This document shows, in pieces, positions 1 through 9,544 of a stretch of DNA of 64,000 bases (positions are counted from its first letter, which is position 1; each line of letters starts with the position of its first letter). The notes below the pieces were generated by a model that saw only the letters and a program-made list of their open reading frames with translations, did not search any database and was not told where the DNA came from. Made by a program: the position numbers and the translations under genes. The stretch lies in the NCBI RefSeq assembly GCF_034424175.1, contig NZ_CP139986.1, positions 3,596,001-3,660,000 of the forward strand, written 5' to 3'. Source of the stretch: Kluyvera intermedia (GTDB lineage: Bacteria; Pseudomonadota; Gammaproteobacteria; Enterobacterales; Enterobacteriaceae).

Positions 1-522
1 GTCAAAACGGTCGCGGCTACGCTTGGCCCAACGCAGAGACATTTCCATGGAGCGCTTCGCATAATCCCAGTCCGCCGGGTACGGCGTACATTCGTCGAAG
101 ATCATGACGACGTCAGAACCGAGATCGTACTGAATTTCCATCGATTTTTCTGGATCGAGGAAAATCTGATCGCCGTTGATCGGGTTGCGGAAGTGCACGC
201 CCTGTTCGGTGATCTTGCGGATATGACCAAGGCTAAAGACCTGGAAACCACCGGAATCGGTAAGGATCGGTCCTTTCCACTGCATGAAGTCATGCAGGTC
301 GCCGTGCAACTTCATGATTTCCTGACCCGGGCGCAGCCACAGGTGGAAGGTGTTGCCGAGAATAATCTGTGCGCCGGTATCTTTCACTTCTTCCGGCGTC
401 ATGCCTTTTACGGTGCCGTAGGTACCCACCGGCATAAAGGCTGGCGTTTCAACAACGCCGCGGTCAAAAACCAGGCGGCCGCGACGCGCGCGACCGTCTG
501 TGGTATCCAGTTCAAATTTCAT
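1..522 (-). CDS. tgt: Queuine tRNA-ribosyltransferase, N-terminal part (cut by window edge)
   Basis: Tgt exchanges guanine for preQ1 in the wobble position of tRNAs for Tyr, His, Asn and Asp, a step of queuosine synthesis. The visible 174 codons start MKFELDTTDGRARRGRL and contain the TDSGGFQVFSL segment that carries the catalytic Asp of the family, followed by FRNPINGD. The family is about 375 residues long, so the C-terminal half with the zinc site lies outside the window. It lies just downstream of queA on the same strand (53-bp gap), the usual queA-tgt operon. The frame is open to base 1, so nothing suggests the gene is broken. Confidence 0.96.
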   Translation of the reverse strand, partial: MKFELDTTDGRARRGRLVFDRGVVETPAFMPVGTYGTVKGMTPEEVKDTGAQIILGNTFHLWLRPGQEIMKLHGDLHDFMQWKGPILTDSGGFQVFSLGHIRKITEQGVHFRNPINGDQIFLDPEKSMEIQYDLGSDVVMIFDECTPYPADWDYAKRSMEMSLRWAKRSRDRFD

Positions 523-575
523 CTTCACTCCTGCGTCAGAAAAACAGTCTGACGTTAAACACTCATGCGGGAGAC

Positions 576-1646
576 TTATTCTCCGACACGCTCAGAAATA
601 GCCTGCGGATTGTACGTGATAAACATCGCATCCCCGTAACTAAAAAAGCGATATTCCGCTTTTACCGCTTCGTGATAGGCATTCATGGTGTTTTTATAAC
701 CAGCAAACGCCGATACCAGCATAATCAGCGTCGATTCCGGTAAGTGGAAGTTAGTCACCAGCGCATCAATGACCTGATATTGGTAGCCAGGGAAAATGAA
801 GATTTGCGTGTCACCGAAGAACGGCGCAATCAGTTCATCTTTTGCTGCCTGCGCTGCGCTTTCCAGCGAACGCACGGAGGTGGTGCCTACGGCAATAACG
901 CGATTACCGCGCGCTTTGGCCGCCAGCACCGCATCCACCACATCCTGCGGCACTTCCGCATATTCGGAGTGCATGATGTGATCTTCAATGGTATCGACGC
1001 GAACTGGCTGGAACGTACCGGCACCGACGTGCAGAGTGACGAACGCCATCTCAATGCCTTTTTCGCGAAGTTTCGCCAGCAGCGGTTCGTCAAAGTGCAG
1101 ACCGGCGGTCGGCGCGGCAACCGCACCGGGCTTTTCGCTATACACCGTCTGATACAGTTCACGGTCAGCATCTTCATCTGGACGGTCAATGTACGGCGGC
1201 AGCGGCATGTGGCCGATGGCATTGAGGATATCCAGCACGCTGCGCTCGTCATCAAACTCGACTTCAAACAACGCATCGTGGCGTGCGACCATCGTCGCTT
1301 TAATACTTTCGTCGTCGCCCAATAGCAGTTCAGCACCCGGCTTCGGCGCTTTAGACGCGCGAATATGTGCCAGAATACGTTTATCATCCAGCATACGCTC
1401 GACCAGCACTTCAATCTTGCCGCCGCTAGCCTTGCGGCCGAACAGGCGCGCTGGGATCACGCGGGTATTGTTAAAGACCAGCAGATCGCCAGGGTTGAGC
1501 TTGTCGAGCAAATCGGTGAAAGTACCGTGCGTCAGCGCGCCCGTTGGCCCATCCAGAGACAGCAAGCGGCAGCTGCTGCGTTCAGCTTGTGGATAGTGGG
1601 CAATCAGGGATTCGGGTAGTTCAAAGGAGAAATCGGTAACGCGCAT
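576..1646 (-). CDS. queA: S-adenosylmethionine:tRNA ribosyltransferase-isomerase
   Basis: QueA transfers and isomerises the ribosyl part of SAM onto preQ1-modified tRNA, giving epoxyqueuosine, the step after Tgt. The protein has 356 residues, the length of E. coli QueA, with the expected MRVTDFSFELPESLIA start and the conserved GDLLVFNNTRVIPARL, AAPTAGLHF and TLHVGAGTFQPVR segments. It is transcribed toward tgt and is divergent from acpH, with a 91-bp gap between the two starts that must hold both promoters. No anomaly was seen. Confidence 0.97.
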   Translation of the reverse strand: MRVTDFSFELPESLIAHYPQAERSSCRLLSLDGPTGALTHGTFTDLLDKLNPGDLLVFNNTRVIPARLFGRKASGGKIEVLVERMLDDKRILAHIRASKAPKPGAELLLGDDESIKATMVARHDALFEVEFDDERSVLDILNAIGHMPLPPYIDRPDEDADRELYQTVYSEKPGAVAAPTAGLHFDEPLLAKLREKGIEMAFVTLHVGAGTFQPVRVDTIEDHIMHSEYAEVPQDVVDAVLAAKARGNRVIAVGTTSVRSLESAAQAAKDELIAPFFGDTQIFIFPGYQYQVIDALVTNFHLPESTLIMLVSAFAGYKNTMNAYHEAVKAEYRFFSYGDAMFITYNPQAISERVGE

Positions 1647-1737
1647 GACGGTAACTCTGGGCTTAATAATGAGGCGGGTAGTCTAGTGCCGGGGCGTCTT
1701 CCCTGCAACCCTTACCCCTCTGGATAAAGAACAAACA

Positions 1738-2319
1738 ATGAATTTTCTCGCTCACCTGCACCTCGCTCATCTCGCTGACAGCTCGCTGTCTGGGAACCTG
1801 CTGGCGGATTTTGTCCGCGGAAATCCAAAAGAGGACTACCCGGCCGATATTGTTGATGGCATTCATATGCATCGTCGTATTGATGTCATGACCGATAACC
1901 TGCCGCAGGTTAAAGAGGCGCGCGAATGGTTTCGTCCCGAAACACGCCGGGTTGCGCCTATTACGCTGGACGTGATGTGGGATCACTTTTTATCTCGCCA
2001 TTGGGCGCAGATTTCCCCAGATATCGCGCTGCCGGAGTTCATCCACTACGCCCATACCCAGGTCACCACCATTTTGCCACAGGCCCCAGAGCGCTTTATC
2101 GTACTGAACCAACATCTCTGGTCAGAGCGCTGGCTGGAACGCTATCGTGAGATGGATTTTATCCAGCGGGTATTGAACGGCATGGCCAGCCGTCGTCCAA
2201 AACTGGATGCGCTTCGTGATTCCTGGCAGGATCTGGATACGCACTATAACGAGCTGGAGATTCGTTTCTGGCAGTTTTATCCGCAGATGATGCAGCAGGC
2301 AAAAAACAAAACGCTGTAA
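1738..2319 (+). CDS. acpH: Acyl carrier protein phosphodiesterase
   Basis: AcpH removes the 4'-phosphopantetheine group from holo-ACP and so takes part in prosthetic group turnover. The 193-residue protein starts MNFLAHLHLAHLADSSLSGN, as in E. coli AcpH (also 193 residues), and keeps the metal-binding His/Asp-rich N-terminus plus the ITLDVMWDHFLSRHW motif. In E. coli, acpH lies between queA and malZ. Here it still abuts queA, but about 14 kb of extra genes separate it from malZ. The start is placed at the first ATG, preceded by the A-rich stretch ataaagaacaaaca. Confidence 0.95.
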   Translation: MNFLAHLHLAHLADSSLSGNLLADFVRGNPKEDYPADIVDGIHMHRRIDVMTDNLPQVKEAREWFRPETRRVAPITLDVMWDHFLSRHWAQISPDIALPEFIHYAHTQVTTILPQAPERFIVLNQHLWSERWLERYREMDFIQRVLNGMASRRPKLDALRDSWQDLDTHYNELEIRFWQFYPQMMQQAKNKTL

Positions 2320-2490
2320 TCCTTGCATCGCGCCACGGAACGGCTATTCTTGATCCTTTGGTAAAAATAAAATATTAATAGTCAAAACCTATCCAATTAA
2401 TCGTCAGAGCCTCTTTGTGTTAATCCCCTTTAGTGTCTATACTTGCCCGCGTTGCGTTATATTAACCCTATAAATTCAAAGGAGAACCCC

Positions 2491-3093
2491 ATGGTTCTGG
2501 TTACTCGTCAAGCGCCTGACTTTACCGCTGCTGCGGTACTGGGCAACGGTGAAATCGTTGAGAAATTCAATTTCAAACAGCACACCCAGGGTAAAACAAC
2601 CGTTCTGTTCTTCTGGCCGATGGACTTCACCTTCGTCTGCCCATCCGAGCTGATTGCCTTCGACAAACGTTACGAAGAGTTCCAGAAGCGCGGTGTTGAA
2701 GTGGTTGGTGTTTCTTTTGACTCTGAATTTGTCCACAACGCATGGCGTAACACCCCTGTCGACAAAGGCGGCATCGGTGAAGTGAAATACGCAATGGTTG
2801 CTGACATTAAGCGCGAAATTCAGAAAGCTTACGGCATCGAACACCCGGACGAAGGCGTTGCACTGCGCGGCTCGTTCCTGATCGACGCGAACGGTGTTGT
2901 CCGTCACCAGGTGGTGAACGATCTGCCGCTGGGCCGTAACGTTGACGAAATGCTGCGTATGGTTGACGCACTGCAATTCCACGAAGAGCACGGTGAAGTT
3001 TGCCCGGCACAGTGGGAAAAAGGCAAAGAAGGCATGAACGCGTCTCCAGACGGCGTTGCTAAATACCTGAGCGAAAACGTTTCTAGCCTGTAA
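2491..3093 (+). CDS. tsaA: 2-Cys peroxiredoxin of the TsaA/AhpC family
   Basis: A thiol peroxidase that reduces hydrogen peroxide and organic peroxides. The 200-residue protein has the peroxidatic Cys in FTFVCPSE (about residue 50) and the resolving Cys in GEVCPAQW (about residue 171), so it is a typical 2-Cys enzyme. The start at 2491 follows a clear aaaggag ribosome site; an in-frame ATG 48 bases upstream has none. A strong intrinsic terminator follows the stop. Salmonella carries tsaA in this chromosomal neighbourhood, whereas E. coli K-12 lacks it here. The family is certain; the symbol rests on similarity to the Salmonella gene. Confidence 0.9.
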   Translation: MVLVTRQAPDFTAAAVLGNGEIVEKFNFKQHTQGKTTVLFFWPMDFTFVCPSELIAFDKRYEEFQKRGVEVVGVSFDSEFVHNAWRNTPVDKGGIGEVKYAMVADIKREIQKAYGIEHPDEGVALRGSFLIDANGVVRHQVVNDLPLGRNVDEMLRMVDALQFHEEHGEVCPAQWEKGKEGMNASPDGVAKYLSENVSSL

Positions 3094-3110
3094 TCGGCTG
3101 ACGTTTCGTC

Positions 3111-3140
3111 AAAAAAGGCTCGCATTTGCGAGCCTTTTTT
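3111..3140 (+). terminator. Intrinsic terminator after tsaA
   Basis: The A-run, an 8-bp GC-rich stem (ggctcgca/tgcgagcc) with a two-base loop, and the T-run form a perfect inverted repeat 18 bases after the tsaA stop. Because it has A and T runs on both sides it could work in both directions, though ecpE transcription reaching it from the right would already have ended its gene. Confidence 0.85.
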
Positions 3141-3196
3141 ATTGCCTACACGCGGCATCAGTCTGAATACCGCGTTCGCGTTAAACATCACGTTTA

Positions 3197-3892
3197 TCAG
3201 CAATCATCTGAAACCTTGATAAATTTTTCATTGTAAATGAGATATTTGCGCCCAACCTTCTGCAATGTTTTTTGCTTAACCGTATCACCAGGTCGAAGAT
3301 ACCAGGTATCCCCTTCATCTTCCGTTGACCCACACCCCGGCTTAACGATTAATTTAAACCAGGTGTTGCCGCTGTTACTCACAGAGCCTGTCTGTGGGTC
3401 AAAACGCCACTCGAAATGCACCTGACGCGGACGTACCACAAGAATGGTTTCAATGATGACAATGGGATCGGCGCTGATAGAACTGCCTGCCCCCCTGGTT
3501 TCTGTGCGGCTATGAGTGGGGATTTCCCGAAACGAAACGCGATAGTAGCGCTCACGATTATCCTGTGGGCCGTGGTAGTAAAACTTAAAGTAATCACCTT
3601 CGCCCGGTTGCAGCAGAAGTTGACGTGGGGCAAACAGGAGCTCTCCGTCCGTTGGACGAGCGCGCGATTCGTTCTCCCCTGGCCTGTCAATCGCCACAAT
3701 GGAAATCTGATATAAGCGTGCGCTCGGATTATTATTCAGCACGCGTTTAGCAACGAAGGTATTGTCTGCCGACATTGAAAATGTCAGCGTGCCTACGGAT
3801 ATCGCCATACCGGTCATCGGTAAACCTACTGCAATTAGCCACAAGGCAACCCGAAAGATATTAATTAACATTTCGCCACGTCGCCTGAACAC
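3197..3892 (-). CDS. ecpE: ECP pilus chaperone EcpE
   Basis: EcpE is the second periplasmic chaperone of the E. coli common pilus system. The C-terminal two thirds match E. coli EcpE closely (DGELLFAPRQLLLQPGE, FKFYYHGPQDNRERYYRVSF, LVVRPRQVHF), and the protein ends in SDDC. I place the start at GTG 3892 (VFRRRGEML..., 231 residues) because E. coli EcpE begins MFRRRG and an AGGTGA ribosome site lies just upstream. ATG 3871 is the alternative and would start directly at the signal peptide. The GTG start lies 32 bases inside the end of ecpD, so translation is probably coupled. It is the last gene of the operon. Confidence 0.9.
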   Translation of the reverse strand: MFRRRGEMLINIFRVALWLIAVGLPMTGMAISVGTLTFSMSADNTFVAKRVLNNNPSARLYQISIVAIDRPGENESRARPTDGELLFAPRQLLLQPGEGDYFKFYYHGPQDNRERYYRVSFREIPTHSRTETRGAGSSISADPIVIIETILVVRPRQVHFEWRFDPQTGSVSNSGNTWFKLIVKPGCGSTEDEGDTWYLRPGDTVKQKTLQKVGRKYLIYNEKFIKVSDDC

Positions 3893-5504
3893 GAATTTCA
3901 CCTGATGCACTGACATCGCCAAACCAATCCTCGCCATCAACGGTTTTCAGAGAGATACCATCATTCATCGGAATCGAAAGTTTTACGGTAGCTTTATTCA
4001 TCAAGCCAGTATCCCCCGAAATATCATTCCAGGGCGTACTGAGCCAAAGGGCATCGGTCAGATCTCGCCAGCTATCATCACATCCAGTATCAAAGGTTTT
4101 AGCTACACCATCCTGGGTAATAAAGGAGAGGATGGCCGGGAAAGGTACCCTCGTCGTATTATCCGCTGAGCTGAAAATACAGTATGAGCGGCCAGCAATT
4201 GTCTGAACGGGACCGGTAACCTTCACCAGTACTTCGTCTGCCGCCGTTTTCCCACTGGTTGTCACGATATAGCCAAAATCAAGAGACGGTTTCCCGGAGC
4301 CAACTCCCCCTTCATGATGCGGCGTCATGGTATATTCATCCGAGACAATACTGATACTGAAATCGCGGGGTTTAATTATCAGCGCATTCGATGTAGAAAA
4401 TTCGTACCATCCAGACTCTGGCGACGTGATGTTTTGGAAGCGAAAGTTAAAGAGATCTTGCGTATTAATGTCGCTGATGCCCTGCTCGACCATTTTCTTA
4501 AAGAAATTACTTGAGAAGAATAGATAAATGGAATCGGAGCTTTTCATATCGTTAAAGTTATAATATTGCGCGGTACCGTTGACGGGCTTCCAGCTATTAC
4601 CATTAAGACTAAACTGCATATCATAACTGCCAATCGCAGAAGATAATGCGTTGTTACTGACAGCGGGAAAAATATGAATCGAGGTATTACTTAACCCATT
4701 ATGTTGCAGCGTATAATTAACCATTTTACAGCTTATCCCTACGCGGGAACCGATGGTTTGTGGTTTACAGTTTGAACTGCCTTCGCCAAGCGTAGGAACA
4801 CCGTCGGAATTAATAAAAACTTCATTTAAGGTATGGGTATCAATCAGTTTTAAATTAGCCGCTTTGGTGTGCGTGACCCGTCGGGTATACCAAGTCCCTG
4901 ACGCCTGATCGATGCAACGGGCACCGCTGGTACTGTCGTAATTCACAGATGTCTGACATCCGTTGATAACCATGGAGAAACTACTGCCAACCTGCATCTG
5001 CCGGAGATACTGATAGAACGAATCCGACATCATTCCATGCATCCATTTTGCCCCGCCGGGTGTCACCGTTGCGCCGTAAAAACCCTTTGCATCGGTTGTT
5101 TGTGGTTCGATAAGACTGGTCGTCATATTACAGCCGCCATACCAGTTGATACATCGTAAGCCGGTTAGCGGATGCGACATTGGCGCATCCTCAAGCCACA
5201 TATCATATTTCCAGTTAGCATGGAGCCCGGTATTATAACCATTATCGATATAGCCCAGGCTTTGCTGGTAAATCGTACCCGAGCCGGTATATTTTAATCC
5301 CGTCCACGCGCTGCCGCCGGTCAGGCGCGGGTCTAAAGCCCCACCCGGGGTGACAAAATAGTTGTCATCATTATTGTTATCAACTAAAACAAACTGCATG
5401 GCAGAAGCATTAGGCCAGTTGGTTTTAGTTACCGCCGCCCGAGCGCACGTCAAATACGCCATTGAGAGCAACATCATCACCACGACATACCATTTAGCTC
5501 GCAT
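3861..5504 (-). CDS. ecpD: ECP pilus tip adhesin EcpD
   Basis: EcpD is the polymerising tip adhesin that binds host cells. At 547 residues it matches the E. coli length exactly. It has a signal peptide (MRAKWYVVVMMLLSMAYLTC...), the VTPGGALDPRLTGG and GTIYQQSLGYIDNGYNTGL blocks, several conserved Cys, and ends in VQATWRNVN, resembling the EcpA pilin C-terminus. I chose the start at MRAK (5504) over an upstream ATG (5534) from E. coli homology. It begins 11 bases inside the end of ecpC and overlaps ecpE at its 3' end, consistent with one transcript for ecpABCDE. Confidence 0.94.
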   Translation of the reverse strand: MRAKWYVVVMMLLSMAYLTCARAAVTKTNWPNASAMQFVLVDNNNDDNYFVTPGGALDPRLTGGSAWTGLKYTGSGTIYQQSLGYIDNGYNTGLHANWKYDMWLEDAPMSHPLTGLRCINWYGGCNMTTSLIEPQTTDAKGFYGATVTPGGAKWMHGMMSDSFYQYLRQMQVGSSFSMVINGCQTSVNYDSTSGARCIDQASGTWYTRRVTHTKAANLKLIDTHTLNEVFINSDGVPTLGEGSSNCKPQTIGSRVGISCKMVNYTLQHNGLSNTSIHIFPAVSNNALSSAIGSYDMQFSLNGNSWKPVNGTAQYYNFNDMKSSDSIYLFFSSNFFKKMVEQGISDINTQDLFNFRFQNITSPESGWYEFSTSNALIIKPRDFSISIVSDEYTMTPHHEGGVGSGKPSLDFGYIVTTSGKTAADEVLVKVTGPVQTIAGRSYCIFSSADNTTRVPFPAILSFITQDGVAKTFDTGCDDSWRDLTDALWLSTPWNDISGDTGLMNKATVKLSIPMNDGISLKTVDGEDWFGDVSASGEIRVQATWRNVN

Positions 5505-8019
5505 GAATATCTCCTTCTTGAATATTATTGGCAAAGGTTTTCAATCCACTGCAAATAACATCACCGACCCAAACCGCACCACGGGATTTATTCAGATCCA
5601 GCGCCACTTCACAACTCATATTATTACCGTAGTTAAAATCAATGGTGGGATACTTTTTATCGACATCCATGACAAACTCGCCTTTGTCATCGGTGCGAGT
5701 ACGCCCGATATGATTATTGATATGTGCATTTGCCAGTAGCGTTCCGTCCTCGGCACGGATGCGCCCTGATACCGTCACCATCTGTTTAACGTGAGGCTCA
5801 ATAACTGCCACATTACCTGGGTAAAGGGTTAAATGACTTTTCCGATTTCGAGTAATATCGTAGCTCTCAAGTGAGTTTTTGCTGTTTTGTAGTTCAATCT
5901 CATAACGGCTGTATGGCGAGAGCGGAAGATAATTTCGCTTGCCGGTTAATGGGAATACCCGCCCGTTAACCCTGGCGCTTAGCATACCGTCGTTCTCAAT
6001 ATCCGTATTGAAAATCACCCCTGCATTACCGTCAGTGCGACCGCTGGCGGCGACATTCTTACCCTGCCAGCCGATACTTCCATTGGCGGTAAGGTTGGTA
6101 TTGATATAGCCATCAGCGCCACTGTTGACGTTAATCGTCCCAGTCGAGTAGCGGGTATCAAACTGTGCATATGCACCGCCGCTGAGGGTTTTATCATCAC
6201 CGGTATTGCCCGACACGGCGCGGGAAATATTGGCACCCAAGGTACGAATGCGGCCCTCATTGAACTGTTTACGCACAGCGAGGTTCGCCATGGTGTAACC
6301 ATTCTGATGGGTCATCCCGGTACTGAACCAATTCCCGAGCGGCAGTGAGAAATCAAGGGCGATATATTTACCGGCATTGCTATTTCTGTCGCCGTTATTG
6401 AAGCGCTGGATCCCTGCGCGCACCCCTAGCGAACCCAATTTTCCGCTGTAGATGGTTTGATAATAATCGGCAGTGTAATAATGGCTTTGGTTACGACGAT
6501 CGTCGTTATAGCTCACGCTTAGGGTGCCTAATTTCGACCACAGGGGATTCAGGTTCAACGTGCCGCCAATAGATCGGTTATCGGTACTGCTACGCCGAAG
6601 CTTATCGCCAATAAGCGTTTTTTCCTGATTTAGCCATATGCTACTGAATCCACCTGGAAGCGTCGCGCTAACGCTGCTGATGCTGCTCCAGGAGTTGTCG
6701 CTGGCCAACATATTTTGCAGATTGACGCTGACTGCTTCGGTGAGCGGAAGCGTCATACGGGTTTCGCCAATCGCGTTGTTGTCGTAACCATAGCCTGTCG
6801 CAGCCCAGCTAAACGTTGCTAACGCGCCCGAACCAGAAACACCGGCCAACCAGCTCTCTTTTGCCGGGCGTGTTTTCTTACCACTTTCTGACCAGCTATC
6901 CATATGAAAACTACCGCCCCAAATTTGCCAGGCTACGGGCGCACCTGCGCCGCGACCGCGGCTAAACAGCTTATTGACTCGCTGAGTGTGCTTGCTGACG
7001 ACCCGACCATTGACGACAACCTCAACATCAACATCGTAAATTCCGTATGAGAGCCCACGGGTATCAACTTCATGATTACCCATCGTGAAGTTTTGGACGC
7101 TCAACAAACGACCATCCCGTGATAGGTGGACTTCCCCTGCGGCAGGTAAAAAAGCAATGATTGGCGTGGCCGATTGTGAGTTATCAAATACCGTTGAACT
7201 TGCCTGATTGCCCCACGATGCCCCGTATATTTTCCCGGCTGAAACAGCCGTCATCGGTCCCAGAGATTGTAAATTCCAGGTGTCCAGCATCCCTCCGGCA
7301 AAACGGTGCCCCGCGAAATCACGCTCATACATCGCTTTATAGAGTTCTCGGTCCTGTTGCCCAGTCCCTATTCCGTACAATGACCCATCCAGCACCACAT
7401 GGTGTTCACGAAGAGACAGGACATCATTAAGCGAAAGATAGCTAGATGTCGTGCTTTGCGCATTCCGCATCTGATTGTTATAAATGCCAAGATTGTAGTT
7501 GAGGCTGCTGCTGACACTGCTCACGCTCGATTGGCCAATATCTTCACTACGAGAACGGAGCACCGTGCCCAGCGCTTCTTTCTTCACGACCAACTGAAGT
7601 AATAGTTGGCGCAGGCTAAGCTGCAACAGTGCGTCGGACGTGACATTGATGCGAAGCGCGTCATCAAACGATACATTCTCCAGTGAAGCGAGCATTTTCC
7701 GAGTTGATGCGCTGACGGTGGCATTATTATCATTTTCTTCCAACTGAATTTGCCGGATACGTAGTGAACCCTTATCCAGCCAGATAAATGCGCTACCCAA
7801 GCGACTATCACTCTGGGCGTTATTACTGCCTTCCAGATGAATAAAAAGAGGGATACTCATCCCGTCCTGAAGCGCCTGACTGAATGCCCCAGGAATAATT
7901 ACACCGCCGATTTGCGGTACTTTTTCAATAGCGGCATTCGCGCTGAGTGAAGCAAAAACGAATGCCGTTCCAGAGGTTAGTAGCGTACTAAATACAGGAG
8001 AGTTCCATCTAAAAAACAT
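5494..8019 (-). CDS. ecpC: ECP pilus outer membrane usher EcpC
   Basis: The outer membrane usher of the common pilus, which threads EcpA and EcpD subunits to the cell surface. It is 841 residues, the same as E. coli EcpC, with a signal peptide, the QIGGVIIPGAFSQALQDGM start of the mature part, ALREHHV-like barrel segments (SLREHHVVLDGSLYGIGTG), the NHEVDTRGLSYGIYDVDVEV block and a C-terminal domain with RIRAEDGTLLANAHINN. It belongs to the alternate (alpha, CFA/I-like) chaperone-usher class. It lies between ecpB (23-bp gap) and ecpD (11-bp overlap). Confidence 0.95.
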   Translation of the reverse strand: MFFRWNSPVFSTLLTSGTAFVFASLSANAAIEKVPQIGGVIIPGAFSQALQDGMSIPLFIHLEGSNNAQSDSRLGSAFIWLDKGSLRIRQIQLEENDNNATVSASTRKMLASLENVSFDDALRINVTSDALLQLSLRQLLLQLVVKKEALGTVLRSRSEDIGQSSVSSVSSSLNYNLGIYNNQMRNAQSTTSSYLSLNDVLSLREHHVVLDGSLYGIGTGQQDRELYKAMYERDFAGHRFAGGMLDTWNLQSLGPMTAVSAGKIYGASWGNQASSTVFDNSQSATPIIAFLPAAGEVHLSRDGRLLSVQNFTMGNHEVDTRGLSYGIYDVDVEVVVNGRVVSKHTQRVNKLFSRGRGAGAPVAWQIWGGSFHMDSWSESGKKTRPAKESWLAGVSGSGALATFSWAATGYGYDNNAIGETRMTLPLTEAVSVNLQNMLASDNSWSSISSVSATLPGGFSSIWLNQEKTLIGDKLRRSSTDNRSIGGTLNLNPLWSKLGTLSVSYNDDRRNQSHYYTADYYQTIYSGKLGSLGVRAGIQRFNNGDRNSNAGKYIALDFSLPLGNWFSTGMTHQNGYTMANLAVRKQFNEGRIRTLGANISRAVSGNTGDDKTLSGGAYAQFDTRYSTGTINVNSGADGYINTNLTANGSIGWQGKNVAASGRTDGNAGVIFNTDIENDGMLSARVNGRVFPLTGKRNYLPLSPYSRYEIELQNSKNSLESYDITRNRKSHLTLYPGNVAVIEPHVKQMVTVSGRIRAEDGTLLANAHINNHIGRTRTDDKGEFVMDVDKKYPTIDFNYGNNMSCEVALDLNKSRGAVWVGDVICSGLKTFANNIQEGDIHAS

Positions 8020-8042
8020 ATTTTATTCCGTCAACATAATAA

Positions 8043-8711
8043 CTATTTTACGGGAATAAATTGCTCACCTTGCCAGAGAGCGACCCGACCTTTTTTGTCG
8101 GCAACGTTGACGCGTAAAAAACGACGATCCTTGCCGGGCATGAGGTAATAATTTTCTTTGCATTCTTTACCATCTACGGGCTTAGCGCAGGGCCCATAGG
8201 CAAGGATCCTCAGCGTAGTATTTCCTGTATTGCTCAACGTTCCCTGGCTGTACTGATAGTTAAAGTGAGCTTCTCGTGGTGCGATAACCAAAATCGTACC
8301 AATCCGGGCCGAGGCGGTAGCGACCGCACTTCGGCGAGTATTATTTTTCTGTGCATCGCTTAATGCCTGATCAAACCAAACAATTCGGTAATAACGTTCC
8401 TGAGAATCAGCAGGACCTTTGTAGAAAAAACGGATTTCCTCAGTACTTTTTGCCGGCAGCAACAAACTTGCGGGCGTTAGCAACACTTCGTCTGGCTTAT
8501 CCATCGGGATAACTTTACCGCTATCAAGCGGCGAGGAGAGACGCTCCAGATGGATGTTGATTAATCGACCACTGTCGGTTGTATTTTTAATCTCTTTACT
8601 GAGGACACTACTGTTGCTATCCATAAAGGAAGAGATATCCCCAACATCCAGCGCCTGTGCCGATATCACGGCACAGAAATACAGACCGAGAGCAAGAATG
8701 TGTTTTTTCAT
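8043..8711 (-). CDS. ecpB: ECP pilus chaperone EcpB
   Basis: Periplasmic chaperone that holds pilin subunits before they pass through EcpC. The 222 residues match the E. coli length. There is a clear signal peptide (MKKHILALGLYFCAVISAQA, mature end LDVGDISSF), followed by LLTPASLLLPAKSTEEIRFF, YRIVWFDQALSDAQ and the GTILVIAPREAHF strand, which resembles the LVVRPRQVHF strand of EcpE. The two conserved Cys near the end (YGPCAKP and KECKENYYL) are kept. It is separated from ecpA by 60 bases. Confidence 0.95.
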   Translation of the reverse strand: MKKHILALGLYFCAVISAQALDVGDISSFMDSNSSVLSKEIKNTTDSGRLINIHLERLSSPLDSGKVIPMDKPDEVLLTPASLLLPAKSTEEIRFFYKGPADSQERYYRIVWFDQALSDAQKNNTRRSAVATASARIGTILVIAPREAHFNYQYSQGTLSNTGNTTLRILAYGPCAKPVDGKECKENYYLMPGKDRRFLRVNVADKKGRVALWQGEQFIPVK

Positions 8712-8771
8712 ACGAGTGATATCCGATAAAAAGAAAGCAGGGGAATCCCCCTGCTTTGTGTGTCACAAGGA

Positions 8772-9356
8772 TTAGCTGGTCCAGGTCGCGTCAAATTGGA
8801 CGCTAACGTCACCGCTCCAAATCCCTTCAGGCAGAGTGCTGTAGTCAGTGACTGCGGTAGTACCGTCAGTGGTACCGCCGATAATAGAGAAGTTGAAACT
8901 ATCCTGAGCGGTGGTACGCCCCGCCTTGTTGTAACCATTGGACAGACTGCTTAGATTGCCGCCTAAAACACCCGCGGTAGTATCAATCATCACGGTGTCC
9001 GCTGATTTCTCCACGGCTTCGCCGTTATAATTAACCCCGACGTCCAGCGTGGATCCTGAAGTATCCAGTTGGGTTAAGGTGTTAGTGATCAGGCGCGAAG
9101 TCAGTTTAAATGCAGTCGCTGTAGCATCACCTTCTACGGCAACATCAAAAAGACCTTTCTGAGAGTTAAAGCCTTTGATTCCCTCAGCATACTGAAATGA
9201 TAAGCTTCCCAGCGGCGTCACAACGAGCTTGCTGGTCGTATCTTTCTTAGCGGTGGCAGACCAGGTCGCGACGGCCTGCGCAGTCATATCCGCAGCCTGT
9301 GCGGTGCCAAAGCAGAAAGTTGTTACGAGAGCCACAGCGAATACATTTGATTTCAT
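8772..9356 (-). CDS. ecpA: ECP major pilin EcpA
   Basis: Main structural subunit of the E. coli common pilus (also called Mat fimbria), used in early biofilm formation and host cell adherence. After a signal peptide ending in GTAQA, the mature protein begins ADMTAQAVATWSATAKKD and is nearly identical in pattern to E. coli EcpA through GDVSVQFDATWTS. The length is 194 residues from ATG 9356, which has an AGGTGA ribosome site; a GTG nine bases upstream is less likely. It has no Cys in the mature part, as in E. coli. Confidence 0.96.
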   Translation of the reverse strand: MKSNVFAVALVTTFCFGTAQAADMTAQAVATWSATAKKDTTSKLVVTPLGSLSFQYAEGIKGFNSQKGLFDVAVEGDATATAFKLTSRLITNTLTQLDTSGSTLDVGVNYNGEAVEKSADTVMIDTTAGVLGGNLSSLSNGYNKAGRTTAQDSFNFSIIGGTTDGTTAVTDYSTLPEGIWSGDVSVQFDATWTS

Positions 9357-9544
9357 AATTATCACCTGAAAATAAACGGCCTAAATGACCGATAATAGAA
9401 CCATTGTTTTATGGAATAGTTAACGCAATGGGTTATTCCCTTACGTTAAATTTGCTTACGTCAATGCATACACACTGAACATAAAAATAATATCAATCGT
9501 GCGACTCTTAAAATAAAAGGCCACACACATCACCAGAATGGTAG

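Noticed and set aside
744..1325. 193-codon frame opposite queA
   Set aside because: Antisense to a conserved gene of normal length; no ribosome site.
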